Position numbers and translations under genes: made by a program. From assembly GCA_916710115.1 (NCBI GenBank), contig CAKAOY010000095.1, positions 1 to 5,312 of the forward strand: a stretch of 5,312 nt of DNA. The letters run 5' to 3'. Positions 4,044-5,312 of this stretch are shown here, in pieces. Each line of letters begins with the position of its first letter. Position 1 is the first letter of the stretch. Under the pieces are notes generated by a model. That model ran no database searches and was not told the origin of the DNA. It was given only the letters and a program-made list of their open reading frames with translations. This stretch comes from an uncultured Bergeyella sp. GTDB lineage: Bacteria; Bacteroidota; Bacteroidia; Flavobacteriales; Weeksellaceae.

Positions 4044-5312
4044 ATGGACAATAAAGATACGAAAAAACAAAACTTCCTACTCCAAGACTTTGCTTTACAG
4101 GAGAATATATCTGCTTTCGTACGAGAAAAAACTCCTGAACGGGTAATCTCAGCCAAAGGAAGTGGAGCTTATGGCTCTTTCGTTGTTAATAAAGACATCA
4201 CAAAATATACAAAGGCTAAACTTTTCTCAAAAATCAATAATAAATGTAAGGTTTTCGTGAGATTTTCCGCTGTTTCTGGTGAAAAAGGAACCCCCGACAC
4301 CACGAGAGACATCAAAGGATTTGCTATAAAATTCTATACCGAAGACGGAAATTGGGACTTAGTAGGCTCTAATTCACCAATATTTTTTATAAAAGATGCA
4401 AAAAAATTCCCAAAACTAATACAATCCCAAAAAAAAGACCCTAAAACAAACCTCCGAAACGAGACGAAAATGTGGGACTATTGGTCCAAAAACCCCGAAA
4501 CATTGCACCAATTACTCATCCTAATGTCCGACAGAGGAACCCCTTATAGCTATCGTTTTATGAATGGATACGGTGGGCATTCCTACTCTTTTATCAATGA
4601 TAAAAATGAAAGATTTTGGGTAAAATTCCATCTAAAAACTCAGCAAGGCATCAAAAATTTCACAAATGAAGAAGCCGAAAAAATAGCAGGTAGCAACCCT
4701 GACTTTTATCAAGAAGACCTCATTAACGCTATTGAAAAAGGAAATTACCCTAAATGGACGTTATACATACAGGTAATGACAGAGGCCGAAGCCTGCGAGT
4801 TCCGATGGAATCCTTTTGATGTAACCAAAATATGGCCACAAACGGAATTTCCACTCATAGAAGTAGGTGAGTTGGAACTAAACCAAGTTCCCGAAGACTA
4901 TTACTCTCATACCGAATTGGCAACCTTTGCCCCAAGTAATGTAGTCGCTGGAATAGCATTCTCCCCAGACAAAGTGTTACAAAGTAGAATTTTCGCCTAC
5001 CCCGATGCACAGCGATACCGTGTAGGAGTGAATGCTCACAACTTGGAAGTCAATCGTTCTAATGCAAATTACACCGAGCATCTCAACTGGGATACTTGCA
5101 GTATCACACACTTCGAAAACGAAAACGCCAACGAAAACGACCACTATACACAGGCTGGGCTATTCTACACCAAAGCCCTCAACGAAACTGAAAAGACAAA
5201 CCTCATCAATAATATCGTCCATAGCCTAAACAAAATAAAAAGCGAAGAAAAAAACAATATCATCAACCGACAATTATGCCACTTCTTCCGAACAAATATA
5301 GAACTTGGGATG
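4044..5312 (+). CDS. Catalase-family haem protein with the distal His replaced by Ser (3' end beyond window)
   Basis: An open frame of 423 codons runs from the ATG at 4044 to the window edge without a stop. It aligns from end to end with monofunctional haem catalases, which convert hydrogen peroxide to water and oxygen: LLQDF (12-16), PERVISAKGSGAYG (31-44), FVRFSAVSGEKG (71-82), NWDLVGSNSPIFFIKD (103-118), MWDYWS (143-148), RFMNGYGGHSYSFIN (171-185), FWVKFHLKTQQGIKN (191-205), the FRWNPFDVTKIWP block (253-265), and the haem-ligand signature RIFAYPDAQRYRVG (315-328). The proximal Tyr319, distal Asn110, Arg33, Arg73, Ser75 and Arg315 are kept. The essential distal His, normally in ERVVHAKG, is Ser36 (codon TCA at 4149-4151). 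After VGVNAHNLEVNR (327-338) the usual segment containing a YEPNSFGGP-like motif is missing and is replaced by a short Asn/Glu-rich linker before the small C-terminal helical domain (YTQAGLFYTKALNETEK onward). There is no signal peptide, so it is probably cytosolic. True catalase activity is doubtful. It probably ends shortly beyond the window. Confidence 0.9.
   Translation, partial: MDNKDTKKQNFLLQDFALQENISAFVREKTPERVISAKGSGAYGSFVVNKDITKYTKAKLFSKINNKCKVFVRFSAVSGEKGTPDTTRDIKGFAIKFYTEDGNWDLVGSNSPIFFIKDAKKFPKLIQSQKKDPKTNLRNETKMWDYWSKNPETLHQLLILMSDRGTPYSYRFMNGYGGHSYSFINDKNERFWVKFHLKTQQGIKNFTNEEAEKIAGSNPDFYQEDLINAIEKGNYPKWTLYIQVMTEAEACEFRWNPFDVTKIWPQTEFPLIEVGELELNQVPEDYYSHTELATFAPSNVVAGIAFSPDKVLQSRIFAYPDAQRYRVGVNAHNLEVNRSNANYTEHLNWDTCSITHFENENANENDHYTQAGLFYTKALNETEKTNLINNIVHSLNKIKSEEKNNIINRQLCHFFRTNIELGM
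5114..5140 (+). repeat. Short tandem CGAAAA repeat inside the catalase-family gene
   Basis: The units CGAAAA, CGAAAA, CGCCAA, CGAAAA and a partial CGA lie in tandem and in frame, encoding the ENENANEND linker (residues 358-366). The unit is 6 bp, so changes in copy number would add or remove two residues without a frameshift. It sits where normal catalases have a longer conserved segment. Confidence 0.75.

Noticed and set aside
5032..5229. A small + strand reading frame overlapping the catalase-family gene in another frame.
   Set aside because: It lies entirely within the catalase frame, its Thr/Lys/Ser-rich product is a frame artefact of C- and A-rich codons, and it resembles no protein.
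4044..5312. A frameshift or a broken catalase gene as the explanation for the missing distal His and short C-terminal part.
   Set aside because: The frame is continuous from the ATG to the window edge, conserved motifs lie on both sides of Ser36, and the C-terminal domain motifs resume in the same frame after the linker.

Overview
The window is AT-rich and reads as chromosome of a Bacteroidota bacterium, most likely a flavobacterium of the Weeksellaceae type (Chryseobacterium/Riemerella/Bergeyella relatives). This rests on the TrmB and MetK protein types, the lack of Shine-Dalgarno sequences before the starts, A-rich leaders, and promoters that fit the Bacteroidota pattern TTTG-N19-TAnnTTTG. 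The genus is an inference. No mobile element, CRISPR array, tRNA or rRNA was seen.

Layout: (1) the last 49 codons of an unrecognised + strand gene, followed 24 bp later by trmB (tRNA guanine-46 N7-methyltransferase); (2) a strong hairpin terminator at 859-904, where trmB meets a convergent minus-strand gene for a small four-helix CopD-like membrane protein; (3) metK (S-adenosylmethionine synthetase), minus strand, with its own terminator before the CopD-like gene; (4) a 249-bp gap upstream of metK holding the oxyR terminator, a consensus promoter and a candidate SAM-II riboswitch whose 3' pseudoknot strand can instead form a 12-bp hairpin; (5) oxyR, minus strand, encoding a peroxide-sensing LysR regulator with both redox cysteines at positions 199 and 208; (6) a 138-bp divergent control region with a catalase promoter and two imperfect dyads; (7) a + strand catalase-family gene that runs off the right edge.

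Two themes link the genes. SAM is made by MetK, apparently under SAM feedback through the leader RNA, and is used by TrmB. OxyR is divergent from a catalase-family gene, a classic peroxide-response arrangement. The most unusual point is that this catalase-like protein keeps the haem-binding and proximal Tyr residues but has Ser36 where the essential distal His of catalases belongs. It also has a shortened C-terminal part with a low-complexity Asn/Glu linker encoded by CGAAAA repeats. It may be a catalase-fold protein with a changed or lost activity.
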